Below are positions 22,463-33,330 of a stretch of DNA of 64,000 nt, piece by piece. The DNA comes from Owenia fusiformis. Its lineage: Eukaryota > Annelida > Polychaeta > Sabellida > Oweniidae. The number at the start of each line of letters is the position of its first letter. The stretch's first letter is position 1. The stretch covers positions 14,491,754-14,555,753 of the forward strand of contig CAIIXF020000011.1 in assembly GCA_903813345.2 (NCBI GenBank), in the 5' to 3' direction. A program made the position numbers and the translations under genes. The notes under the pieces were generated by a model that was not told the DNA's origin, made no database searches, and worked only from the letters and a program-made list of their open reading frames with translations.

Positions 22463-23693
22463 CACATTTTTTATATTTCTACTATTCAAATTGACCAATC
22501 CCCATTCATGTCATTTTAACAGGTCCCTTCATTACTTTACACCAGTGTTCATTAATCCCTTGTTTTCTATTCGTATGTGCTTTTATTATTCAGTTTCACT
22601 ATCTATTGTTTTGCCATGCCAGTTTTACATGTTTGCATGCTGAGTTTGTTTTATGTAATGTTTTTTGTTCCTTAAATGGTTTACACATTCACTCAGTTGA
22701 GTTGGGGTGTTGCCCCATTACTAGTTAATGTTGCCTAGAGTTTGTGACTGTACATACACAAAGTATTTCAAATATATATTTTAGAAAACATTTTATATTT
22801 GATTCCCACCCAAGGGTCTTCCACTCACCCATTAACATAAACAAAACATGAACTCTAATAAAAATGCCAACAAGACTGCAAGGGAAACTTAATCTATGAA
22901 TTGGACTTTGCCATATCACATGTATTAGTCCCGTGATCAGGGAGGGGGTGGAGGGGGGTTGAGAGACGACCCTCTCCCCTAGGCACATTTTCTGTCAACA
23001 TCCTGCAATTTTTCACCACTTTAGTACTTTTCAAGTGATGTTCGGATAATGCTTTCATTTAATTGCTTGCACTGATGGTTTCTCTTGAAAATTCATGCAC
23101 ATAAGGTGATCTAGTATTTCAACACAGGACCCTGAAAGCGCTATTTGAGCTTGAAGTAGAAGTATTCATAGTATTACTGTTTGTATTATTAATCTCTACG
23201 ATTTTTCAATAGGCTAACTCAGTCAGTGAATGCAGGATTAAAACACAACACACATGAGTAATTCACCCACCTATGCATGTTATTATTGAAAAACATTGCC
23301 ATCTTTTACATCACTCCTAAATTATTTTTGTAAACATGCATTTTAAGAGGTTCATTTTTTCAAAAAAAACTCAAAAACAAACTTCATGGAGTTCCTTTCA
23401 TATTTTACTTGATGAAACATGTGTTCAAGTACAATGTAACTTTGCATGAAAAATTGTAAAAAAAATGAGGGACGATAGTGAAAATGACGAATGTATTTTG
23501 AAAAAGCTTGTTGATGGGTGGATTAAACATGGATTATAAGATAATCCAATTGATCTGGAAACTATTCTTTGAACTTTTCTTGAAGATTATAGATTCGCCT
23601 TTCCCAAGCATTTACTTTTTACAGCCAGAAACTACTCACAAAAAAATTATCAACTGTCAAAATTATCAAAAGTCTGTTGCGATACTTTCCCTG

Positions 23694-26155
23694 CTCCTTT
23701 TATGACCTCGTTGATATATGGAGGCATCAGAACCCCACAAAAATTCAATATACCTATGAATTTTATGCAAAAGATGACATGCGAAATTCTCTTTCCAAAA
23801 GTAGGTTAGATATGTGGTTCATTAAAAGAAATATGGGTAACAGTAGCCTCTGTAAGATGGCTCCATCGGTTAAGTCTGATCACAAATGTGTATTACTAGA
23901 CACTATGTCAAATGGAAATAATAAACGAGGCCCTGGCTTTTGGAAAATTAATAATAAACTGATTGAGAATGAAGAATATCAAAATATTATCAGGAAATTG
24001 GTGAAAGATGTTAAAACAGAATATAATGACCTTGATAATATCCAAATGTGGGAATTTCTAAAATACAAAGTTAAAGTTCGAACTATTGAGTTTTCTAAGC
24101 AAAAGGCCAGGGCACTTAGGGCGCAAGAGATAGAGCTAATTAAATTATTAGAGAATCTAGACAGTGAGCTGGTCAACGGAAATAATCTTAATGCAGACAA
24201 CTGTAGGAAATACGATGAAGCAAAATCTAAGCTAAATGACATTTATCAGTATAAAGCTGAAGGGGCAATCCAACGCTCAAGGGCTGAATGGGTTGAAAAG
24301 GGGGAGAAAAGTACTCAGTATTTTTTCAATTTGGAAAAATCTAACCATAATAAAAAACACATTACAAGACTTATTGTTGATGGAGCCATTGTTACGGATG
24401 AGACTGAAATTCTTAATCAAATAAAAGCATTTTATGAAGAACTACCTGTATATTCATCGAAATCATTAAAAGATTGTGAGAAATTTAGACGTTTTGATGA
24501 AGGAATACAAATAGATAAATTAGATAATAATGAACAATTATCATGTGAGGGGACCTTAACAACTGATGAATGTTTTAGAGCCTTAAAGAGATTTAAAAAT
24601 GGAAAAACACCCGGAAGTGACGGTCTTAGCTCCGAATGGTACAAGCATTTTTGGGATGACATTAAGGAATCCGTAGTTAACTCATTCAATTTTGCATTTG
24701 AAAAGGGTATTCTTTCAATGAGCCAAAGGCAAGGTGTTATATCCCTTATACCGAAGGGAGAAAAAGATTCAGAATATTTAAAAAATTGGCGACCAATTAC
24801 TTTGCTAAATATTGATTATAAAATTGCATCCAAATCAATAGCACAGAGAATAAATGCTGTTCTAGGTAAAATTATTGGATCGGATCAAACTGCTTTTATT
24901 GAAGGGAGGTTTATCGGAGAAAATATTCGCTATGTCGAGGATCTTTTGGAATACACCAAGAAGAGGGGTATACATGGAATCGTTTGTATGGTGGATTTTC
25001 TCAAAGCCTACGACAGTGTCGAGTTTGATTATATTGAGCATGTACCAAGGGTGTTTAACTTCGGAGATGACCTGATCCGATGGGTTAAGATGTTTAATAA
25101 TGATATTAAAAGTTGCGTCCTTAACAACAACGTGTCGACTGGCTGGTTTAGTGTTAAGCGCTCATGCAGGCAGGGGGACCCGATCAGTTGCTTGAATTTT
25201 TTACTTGTTATAGAGATGCTAGCCTTAAAAATTAGACAAGACAATGGTGTACAGGGAGTTGACATTGGCGAGTCAAGTCAAAAACTAGCGATTTTTGCAG
25301 ATGATACCACGTTGACTCTTAAGGACGTAACGTCATTACAAAAAGCATTGGACATCTTTGAAGATTTCAGACTAATATCAGGTTTATGTATTAATAGAGA
25401 AAAAACAGAGTGTATGTATATTGGAAGTGATCGTCATAATAATGAAATAAACCTTTTTGGTCTGAAATGGGTAAAGATACCAAGTAGACTTTTAGGGATA
25501 AAAATATCATATGACACAAATGCAAATAACACGGATAATTTTGAGAGAAAGTTAAATATGCTTGAAAAGGTTCTTATATTGTGGTCAAAGCGAGATCTTA
25601 CTTTTTATGGAAAGGTACTCATAATTAAGTCCCAGGCAGTGTCGAAGCTAATATACTCGATGACAATGACCAATACGCCTGATGATATCTTGACGAAGGC
25701 TCAACGACTAGTCTATTCTTTTTTATGGGGAGGAAAGGGTGAGAAAATTAAGCGAAATACTTTAATAGGGGATTTTGAGGATGGGGGTCTCAGAATGATT
25801 AATATGTTCACAATGGAGAAAGCCTTGAAATTAATGTGGTTAAGACGTTTACTTGACACACGAACTAGTCACTGGAAGCTTATTCCTCAAGTTTATTTCA
25901 AGCGTCTTGGAGGACTGAGTTTTTTGTTGCAGTGTAATTATGATATTAAAACTCTGGCACACAGTGTTCCTACCTTTTATATGAATTTGCTTCGAAACTA
26001 TTCAGAATTAAGAAATAGGTCGCCGCCTAGAACCAGTTCAGGGGTTAAAGGTGAAATAATTTGGAATAACAAATCAATTCTAATTAATGATAAGGAGGTG
26101 ATGTACAAACATGTCATGGAAAAGGGGGTCATTTATATTAATGACCTTCTTAACG
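23694..26155 (+). pseudogene. ORF2: LINE ORF2, end of endonuclease plus reverse transcriptase
   Basis: The frame resumes with DLVDIWRHQNPTK and SVKSDHKCVLL (endonuclease SDH motif), then an open stretch of about 800 residues. RT blocks are FKNGKTPGSDGLSSEW, NWRPITLLNIDYKIASK, VCMVDFLKAYDSV, SCRQGDPISCLNFLLVIE and the catalytic IFADDTTL; LLGIKIS and the thumb motifs FLWGGKGEKIKRNTL, GGLRMINM and IWNNKSILIN follow. The LINE frame ends at NDLLNE; the following ICIMHV and stop (26176-26178) come from flanking target DNA. The cysteine-motif C-terminus lies inverted at 9616-10370. No stop or frameshift was found in this part. The first residues before DLVDIWR come from insertion D. Confidence 0.9.
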
Positions 26156-26168
26156 AGATATGTATCAT
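26156..26168. repeat. Target site duplication of the LINE (right copy)
   Basis: AGATATGTATCAT, identical to 9500-9512, begins in the last ORF2 codon shared with the LINE. Everything beyond is target DNA. Confidence 0.9.
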
Positions 26169-26424
26169 GCATGTATAATTAATATGAGTATGACTAGGTT
26201 GGCAAAAATAAGTTTATATTTTGTTATGTATTGTATATATTTATTGCCTCATTTATATGAGAGAATACATTTTAGTATATATATAGCTAACATATAAAAT
26301 ATAATATACAAGGATAAGATTAAATTATGTGATAAAGAGTTGTTGTTTTGGAAAAACATAAAAATAAAGTGAAAGAGAAATTATGTATCAAGCAAGTAGG
26401 CTCTGTGAGAAAAATGTTTTGATA

Positions 26425-26515
26425 AAGTGTATAAAAAACAAGAAAATTAAGTGAAAAAATTCAGTTCAGAATTTTTTCACTGAATTTTCTCGTTTTTCAT
26501 ACATTTTACAAAACA
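26425..26515. repeat. Inverted repeat hairpin, AT-rich
   Basis: The left arm with AAGAAAATTAAGTGAAAAAA and the right arm with TTTTTTCACTGAATTTTCTC pair around a short centre (AGTTCA); the outer match continues through GTATAAAAAAC and GTTTTTCATAC. There is no coding content. It is probably a small foldback element. Confidence 0.6.
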
Positions 26516-26931
26516 TATATGTAGACAATGTGGGGAAGGACTTATTCTTCTTTGAAAAATAACATGTGACTCAATTGAGGAATGCAAAAAATTTCCCAAC
26601 ATGCACCCTGGCCTTAAGCCTATACCTTAGCATGGGGATCAATTTGAATATGAAGCAGAATAAATACAAAATGTACACTTTTTCGTAAAGTAATGTTCAG
26701 GCTCAGGTAACAACCACCTTAACCTTTGGTACTGTAGTATATTAGTTCGTCACCAAGATACATAGAGGTCAGGCGGGAGGTCATGGGGGAAAAATTTCGG
26801 ATTTCGAGAATGATTGTAAAATGTTATTTCCCTACTTTTACTTGCTTTTTCATCTGCCATCTTCGTTCTGACCAGTTATATAAAGCATTTAAATCTGATT
26901 GCAAAATTGCCATTTTTGAATGGCATGATTG

Positions 26932-27020
26932 CACGGATAGTGGGAAGTCCTCCATATATTACTTATATTCAAGATATACACTAATATAAGTAATATATGG
27001 AGGACTTCCCACTATCCGTG
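26932..27020. mobile_element. 89-bp perfect hairpin element
   Basis: The arms 26932-26969 and 26983-27020 are 38 of 38 complementary and start CACGGATAGTGGGAAG; the loop is 13 bases. Flanks CATGATTG (26924-26931) and CATGATTC (27021-27028) agree in 7 of 8 positions, so an 8-bp target duplication is likely. If transcribed it would make a pre-miRNA-like hairpin; no evidence for that is visible. It lies about 540 bases upstream of the PARP start codon. Confidence 0.75.
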
Positions 27021-27560
27021 CATGATTCGAACTGGAGTTCGTGCATGATTGGGATTATGAGTTCCAATGAGATCGCATTTGTTTGGCAAATTGGCATCCC
27101 GGGATAAGTCGGCATCCGATGATAAGCAGGTGTCCAGAATCCGTACCTGTATAAAGGAAGAATAAATTCTGGATTTTGAAGCCACGGGGGATCTTGAATG
27201 ATGATTTGTCAGATTAAACACTCCACAGCAATGATTATTATATCTCTGCATCAAATGTGATCGAACCTATCAATAGGATGGCAAAAGAATGTTGACGACG
27301 GGGTTGACGACGAGCATTGGCCGTATACACGGAGCCTAAGTTTACACGGAGTAAAATAGTCTAAAAGTAAAAAGAAAAAAGAAAATGTAAAAATATATTA
27401 GATTTCATTGCCATCTATAAATTAGACGAAAAACTATAAAGTGATAATTTTGTAATAAGGGGAATCCCCTATTACCAGAACCGGAAGTGATCATTTCAGT
27501 TCTGGGAAGTCGGCTTGTTATGATTTGAAGGGAGTCTTTTTCTGACAATTGTATCACATC

Positions 27561-30500
27561 ATGGCTTATCCTAACTCTGGGGAAAGGCATAGTACACTTT
27601 CACGACTAGTTGGACATATTTGTCGTCGTGGGGGAGAGGTAGGCTTGACTGATCTGTTTCATCAGACGAAACAGAAGCGATGGATCAATATCAACAATAT
27701 TCAAAATTTTCAGAGGTTCCTGAACGACCACCCGGAGATTTTTCACATTACGGTAGTTGGACCAACAGATTCGCTGCTAGATGCTAGAGGAGGTAGAGGC
27801 GGAGTACGCGGTGGGGCACGGGGTAGGGGACGAGGTGGCACGGCGCGAGGTGGGGCGCGACCTCGCACAGGTGAAAATGCCAACAGAGACCAACTGGTGT
27901 CTGTGAAAACAAACCTCGCTGTATGTGTAGGGTTTGCTTCAAAGAAAGGATGTCAAGATCCCCAATGTATAGAAATGCATGTATGTAAGTTTTTCTTGCA
28001 AGGGACATGCAAGCGTAAAGAGGAAGATTGCAGATACGGACACGATATCGGGACGGATCACAATCAGAGAGCTCTCAATGCCCATTGCCTTGGGCAACTA
28101 GGGTTAGATGAGCTCAGGCGCGTCTTTGGGCACACTAGAAGCACTGTGGCCTATCCCAAATGGTGCAAGTTTTACAACGCTGGAGATGGATGCACACGGG
28201 ATAGATGTGTATTTCTGCATATTTGCAAGCACTACCTGATGGATGTCTGCAACTTCAAGAACAATTGTAAGCGTTCACATGATATCTACAGTCCTCAATG
28301 CAAGACTGTCCTAGAAAAGAATCATATAAATATTGATAGAAACCCCAAGGATGTTTTGAAACTTCTCCGGGAAGGTTTAGAAGGCTGCACGTTATCGGAA
28401 GAGATGGATGAGTCAGGACCATCCCAACCAGCAGCTGCAGCCAGTACACCCCGACGAAACTCATCGACATCATCACTTCAGAATATGCGCTTGACTTCAG
28501 GCAATGAACTGAGTGATGGTGAATTGATATGCGGCTATCTTCTCCGAGGTAAATGCTACTATGGAAACGCATGTCGAAGGCAACATAAGAATCATCCATT
28601 CCAATGGCAGTTCAAGTTCAAAGGAGATTGGCAGGATTTCTCACAAAGTTCAAGTATAGAGATCAATGACAATTTCGCCAAACCAGAAACAGATGTCTGC
28701 TATACAACGACATAGTAAGTTCCAATGTGAACTGCTCCTATTCCAGACACTTTTGGCATTCTGATTAGACGGGTTTACTGTATTTTTTAATGAATTTGAA
28801 TATTTTTTTGCAGTATGGGCAACAGAGAGGATATCCTTGAGATTAATTTCTCAACCATGTCATTCAAAAGTAAAGCTGATACCATTGTCGGTGATGTCCG
28901 GAGATTGTCGACAGAATCATCGGTTGCTGGCTTAGATTCGCATAAACTGACGACATTGTGGCATTGGTACTGGTTGGATGACAGTGGGACTTGGGTCAGA
29001 TATGGGGAAAAGGTAAAATTTTGCATTTCCTTTTCTGAAGTACAATGTTTTTTCATGGCATGGAGTGTTGAAAAATACAAAATAAACCATCACAACAAAT
29101 AGCTGTTCCAAACTTGATGCTAAACACGATTTTAATAAAAATTTGATATATAGTTCTAAAAAAAACATTTATTATATCTTATCCAGAATGACAAAGGTAT
29201 GTCATCCGACCTCACAGAAGACGAAATTGAGAAACGTTACTTGGCTAACCCGAATGATGCATTACGTTTCTCCACTGGTCATCACAAATATGATCTTAAA
29301 TTCACTCCGACTGGTATAGGCATGAAACAAAAGAATGTCAACGAAGTATACTTTACTGAAAGAGACGTCAAACGCCGACCTGATGTTCGGAACATTCCTG
29401 GGAAGTAAGTGTTTACTTTCATCTCAATCCATGACTTCTTTAAAAAGGCCATGCCACCTGTCCCATTATCATTAGCGTACTTCATTATTTCAATCATCTA
29501 TCTTATATTAGACATCCAATGATATTTGGCTGTCATTAAATATCCAGTGGCGGATCCGGGGGAGGGGGCCATGGGACCGAAAATTTGCCCCCCCCCCCCC
29601 CTTTGTTTGTTCCTGGATCCGCCACTGATATCACTGAAGATTTTGAGAAACATGTTCTGTTGATACAGTGGGTATATCAAGATATGACAACCGTAGACAA
29701 GTCAGGATGATTTCAATGGTGAACAATATATATATACATTCCAGAATTGCTAAGCATAGTCAAGACACACCAAGGGGGTCGGGAGAGACTGCTTCCAACC
29801 AAGATGAAGTTCCGTCTCATTGGTCCCCAAGTACCACACATGATGATGACTTCACCCTTGTAAATGTAAGCTTATGTGATATTACTAACAAATAATGACT
29901 GCTACCTTTTCGGGAAATAGTGTAAAAAATTCCCCTGATCGGGAATATCCTGTCCACTGACATGTTCCGTCGGCCTGTAGCCACGGGGGTTTCTTTGTAG
30001 ATGATAAAAATATATGTTAGTCTTGATGAAATATCCAAATTAAAATACTAGTATATTTTGACACTGGTCGATGATCGTTGAATGGTCCCCCTGCACTAAT
30101 TGTATGTTGCACCTTTAATGATGATTGACACTGAATGTTTTGTACAATGACATGACTGAAGTTTTATAGTTTTCGCTGATTTTGGTTGTTTTTGTTTAGC
30201 TATCTTCAACAAGTGATGAGTATAAAAAGGTAGAGAAACACTTCAAATTAACAATGGCGGGAAGCACAATCAACAAGATATCACGTGTGCAAAACTTGGA
30301 ACTCTGGGAAAGTTTCATCAGGTAAGAACTGAGAACTGTATGGAGAGTATCCAGTTTAATTTATCTGTTTGATCTGGATGTCGATTATCTGTATGCTTTG
30401 TAATGAACAAGAATAAATTATCCATGTACTTGCAATTGATACCTTAATAGTAATACACAGCTCGATCCACCAATTCTGTGAAGCTCTTTTATGACCAAAT

Positions 30501-31212
30501 TATGCCCCAGTGTATTTGGATATTTTTTAGTTTGTCCAGAGAAATTTGGGGAGATTTTCTACGTTGTATAAATTGAAGAATATTGTAAAATACATTACAG
30601 TGTTTAAAATTGTATACTTTACGTATCGATAGCATCGTATCGGACGTGGGGCTTGAGGCAATGAAAATGAAAACGCACTAGGGGCAACATAAGATAAAAA
30701 AGAAATCATAAATACTGACTTCCATAATGTTAGTAATAATGAATAAATCCATAGTCCGGGTGTTCCCTTTGTATTTAAATCGACATGATATTTTTAGGAA
30801 AAGAAAATGGATGCAAAGGAATGCCAGTAAAAAAGGCGACACTACTGTTGACGAACGTCTGCTATTTCATGGAACACAGTCCAAATATTTAGAGGCGATA
30901 TCCCAACAAGGGTTTGACTGGCGAGTCAGTGGTTCATCTGTTGGCACAGTGTATGGAAAAGGTAGTTACTTCGCGCCCAAGGCATCGTTCTCGGATAGGT
31001 ACACAAATGACGGATCGATGTTTCTCGTAAAAGTGCTGGTTGGAAAGTATACAAAGGGGAACTCGTCCTTTGTGAAACCGCCGCCACGAGATCCTCAAAA
31101 ACCGTTTGGAGCCTTGTACGATTCTTGTGTTGATAACATGCAAGATCCGAACATGTTTATTATATTTACTCAAGAGCAAGCCTATCCTGAATATATCATT
31201 AGGTTCACATGA
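27561..31212 (+). CDS. PARP12-like: PARP12/ZAP-like mono-ADP-ribosyltransferase: five CCCH fingers, two WWE, PARP catalytic domain
   Basis: Six exons (27561-28714, 28814-29012, 29187-29404, 29745-29865, 30200-30321, 30798-31212) join in phase with GT-AG junctions and give 742 residues. Order: N-terminal winged-helix-like region (1-67); Arg-Gly-rich linker (76-104); CCCH fingers C122-H140, C142-H161, C202-H220, C222-H240 and C324-H342; WWE 1 (about 344-420, QWQFKFKGDWQDF); WWE 2 (about 425-515, LWHWYWLDDSGTWVRY); catalytic domain (about 560-742). The NAD site shows LFHGT (H629) and YGKGSYFA (Y662). The position of the PARP1 catalytic Glu, in the strand PNMFIIF, is Met724, so mono- rather than poly-ADP-ribosylation is expected. 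The C-terminus AYPEYIIRFT matches the PARP7/12/14 group. Vertebrate PARP12 and ZC3HAV1 (ZAP) share this layout, bind RNA and restrict viruses; the same role here is inferred. The ATG at 27561 is chosen because the upstream frame start is not ATG. Confidence 0.92.
29545..29627. mobile_element. hAT5-like mini-MITE, 83 bp, in PARP intron 3
   Basis: The ends CAGTGGCGGATCC and GGATCCGCCACTG are perfect inverted repeats around a G/C-rich centre. ATATC flanks it at 29540-29544 and 29628-29632. It is related in its ends to 7955-8271. It lies well inside the intron and does not touch the splice sites. Confidence 0.8.
29985..30118. repeat. Fragment of the TTAA-type element found at 42317-42680, in PARP intron 4
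   Basis: About 125 bases (GGGGGTTTCTTTGTAGAT, GTTAGTCTTGATGAAATATC, GATCGTTGAATGG, TGCACTAATT, TTGCACCTTTAA) match 42559-42684 closely. Only the right end of the element is present here. Confidence 0.7.
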
Positions 31213-31500
31213 TCCATTGACAACCTAAACAAGAATGTGCCAGAAGTGCGTTAGAATTGCAACTACAGTATACTGAAAAATAAGGTCGATTGCTGGATTG
31301 GACTTGTGGGAATCAGTGTTATTACTCCAAAGCGTGGCAATTCGACATGTTACATTTGGCATACAGATAGTCATCGTGACTGTGACAACATTTTGAATAT
31401 CTGAATTAAAATGACGACATGTGCCATCCATTCATAGGATGATATAAAGATGGCGCTCTGGTAGAATCAAACTGCTTTTCTGCTTTGTTATCCCTCCCAA
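31213..31500 (+). other. Presumed 3'UTR and downstream flank of the PARP gene
   Basis: Unique-looking sequence follows the stop. The first AATAAA is at about 31515, where a dispersed repeat begins, so the polyadenylation site is uncertain. Confidence 0.35.
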
Positions 31501-32340
31501 TCTAGTTTGGCAGGAATAAAGAGGAGCTGTCCGTCCGTTTGTTCGTCAGTGCATTCTGCCCATGCATCCTATCGTTCGTTCGTCTGCCTTGGCGATATAT
31601 CGAATACCGGTAGAAGGATTTTGTGCAAATGTTACAGGTTGCAGGGGCGTATATGTAGCCAGGTTTCAGTCAGGGGGTGCGATTGTGGCATAAACAAGCC
31701 AAAAAATTGAGATTTATCTTGCATTTTACAAAAATTTATGCAACTTCCTTCAAAATTGAGCTAGAAGCTTCAAATAAAAAGCATTTTAAAGTTTTTTTCC
31801 TCTTCTGTCTCATGGTTATATTGTTATTGGTTATGGTTATGCATTGTATTGCATAGCTTTATTCATTACACAGTAAACTGTTGGTAAATTCTGTTCGGTT
31901 TTTGCTTTTCGAGAAGATAAAACAATGATCTGTGACGCCATGTGCGACATTGTTATGAAGTGAAAGTGCGTGTTAAAGTGTAACGTTAGAATATTTATGT
32001 ATATATGAGCTATTTGAACCTATAATTGTTTTAATATTGCTGTATTAGCTTAGTTTGAGCGATTAGTAGATTAACTTAGTGATATGAGAACTACCACAAA
32101 ATCTTTGAAATGATAATGTGTTTCTCGTGTAGAAAAATTATAGATCAAGTGTTCCAACAAAATAAATATTTCCTGGTGGCATCGCTCCTGAAACACATTA
32201 TTGACAAAGGTAAATGGTGATAAGTCCGATCTAAGGATTAGATTAAAAGTATCATAAAGTGCTTGCAATTGTATATCATTAATCATAGTAGGCTTTTTAT
32301 TTTAAAAGGAGGACATTTTCTCAAATATGGATGATTTTAT
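31501..32340. repeat. Repeat fragments, no gene
   Basis: 31515-31640 carries the CCGTCCGTTTGTTCGTC and CGATATATCGAATACCGG words of the 34.9-kb repeat. 31638-31800 matches the inside of the MITE 12998-13293 (CAGTCAGGGGG, GCATAAACAAGCC, AGCTAGAAGCTTCAAATAAAAAGC). The rest to 32340 is AT-rich without exons. Confidence 0.5.
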
Positions 32341-32350
32341 ATGTTATATA

Positions 32351-32415
32351 GATATACATATGGTATGGTATGATATGATGTGATATGATATGATATGAAA
32401 TATGATATGAGACGA
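32351..32415. repeat. (GATAT)n / TGATATGATA simple repeat
   Basis: About 65 bases of alternating GATAT and GATGT units with interruptions. Confidence 0.7.
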
Positions 32416-32937
32416 ATCGTAATGTCATCGAAGAAAAAACCCCGATGTCTATGACCAGTGGATTGGACATCATAGGAGGTACATTATGATGCAGGGGGAT
32501 ACTACTTTGAATTGAACATAACCACAAATATAACCAAACTATCACATATAGATGAATAAATAGATAATAAATAATAATTGACCTGCATATCGTTTCTATG
32601 GTTACCAAATGTATGTTCCGTGCGGACAGAATATTAAGAGAATAAATATTATGTTTTATCATTTTATACTCAAATATATTAGCTTCTTTTGTGCAAACAC
32701 ATCTTGGTTTAATTAACTCCAAAAATTAAAATAAATGAGAGCATTTTTATCACAATATATGGATCGCTCCTTGTATTATTCTAAAATGTCACCAAAGAAT
32801 AGTATTTTAGGGTAAAAGGTGTAGTCGTGAGAAAACTTGACACTTTATCAAAATGAGGGCTTAGTCATGTCTTTTAATTTAGAACTGGGTAGGATGTCAA
32901 AAAATGTATTTTTGCAAATAAACACAACTTCCATGAA

Positions 32938-33115
32938 GCCTCGGTCTCATTTGCTTTACGGCGGGCGTACGGCGGCCGTAGCTTCATAAAACCGATATAG
33001 AAAATCTACATCGTACTACTTAGCCCTATTTATGCTACATATTTCTCCCGATTTTGGGAAGGTACTGTTGTCATAGATCAAATGTGGCTGAAAGAAGAAA
33101 ACATCAGACTGAACA
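32938..33115. repeat. Dispersed repeat, copy 1 (pair with 36568-36735)
   Basis: GCCTCGGTC, TTGCTTTACG, CGTACGGCG, CCGTAGCTTC, GAAAATCTACATCGTACT and ATATTTCTC..GATTTTGG occur in the same order and orientation at 36568-36735. In the second copy the ends are partly complementary (GTACGGCGACCGTAG-like against CTACGGTAACCGTACGGC), so a small inverted-repeat element is likely. Confidence 0.6.
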
Positions 33116-33242
33116 ATTATCGTGACATTTACATAATCATTTCAACTTAAATCTCCATTGACTTTCATGTAACAATTCTCGGGAGTAGCGTTCGTGCAAT
33201 TTTTTCAAACGACTAATACTAATGTCCCTCTTAATCTTTTAG

Positions 33243-33330
33243 TAGTCTTGCTCCAAGGCTATGGACCCTCATATACTTCACCAACACAACTTGAAGGGGG
33301 GGGGCTTACAAGAGCTTGTAGCTAGACTAA
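33243..33330. repeat. Short C/G-tract element related to 59384-59501
   Basis: The right end TTACAAGAGCTTGTAGCTAGAC followed by TAA, and the poly-G tract, match the end of the 118-bp element at 59384-59501. The left end (GTCTTGCTCCAAGGCTATGG) is diverged. Confidence 0.45.

Larger units (their letters stand above)
19799..23693. mobile_element. Insertion D: 3.9-kb long-TIR element interrupting LINE ORF2
   Basis: The ends AGGGAAAGTATCGCAACAG (left, 19798 on) and CTGTTGCGATACTTTCCCT (right, to about 23692) begin inverted arms of about 300 bases (to about 20097, and from about 23380); matched landmarks include CCACCCATCAACAAGCTTTT, GTACTTGAACACATGTTTCA and GGAACTCC. It separates KER from DLVDIWR in the endonuclease. 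The right arm has about 10 extra bases before coding resumes, and the target duplication is not clear. Its interior contains a nested element, which itself contains another (21307-22102). No transposase frame is recognised. Confidence 0.8.
9513..26155 (-). mobile_element. Full-length L1/Tx1-like LINE with 5' inversion (twin priming), split by later insertions
   Basis: One retrotransposon insertion explains this 16.6-kb stretch. The poly(A) tail (poly-T on this strand, to 9543) and the ORF2 C-terminus (9616 to about 10370) read on the minus strand, while the rest of the element (5'UTR, ORF1 from 10500, ORF2 to 26155) reads on the plus strand. The plus-strand ORF2 stops at NDLLNE and the minus-strand part begins just after, near FLQYNEFKTKYN, so the two halves complement each other. 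The 13-bp duplication at 9500-9512 and 26156-26168 encloses both. This is the arrangement produced when a LINE is copied from two primers at one target. Removing the insertions 11637-14748, 15413-17377, 17769-19255 and about 19799-23693 leaves about 6.2 kb, the usual full length. No premature stop was seen outside the insertions, so the copy is probably young. Confidence 0.88.
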
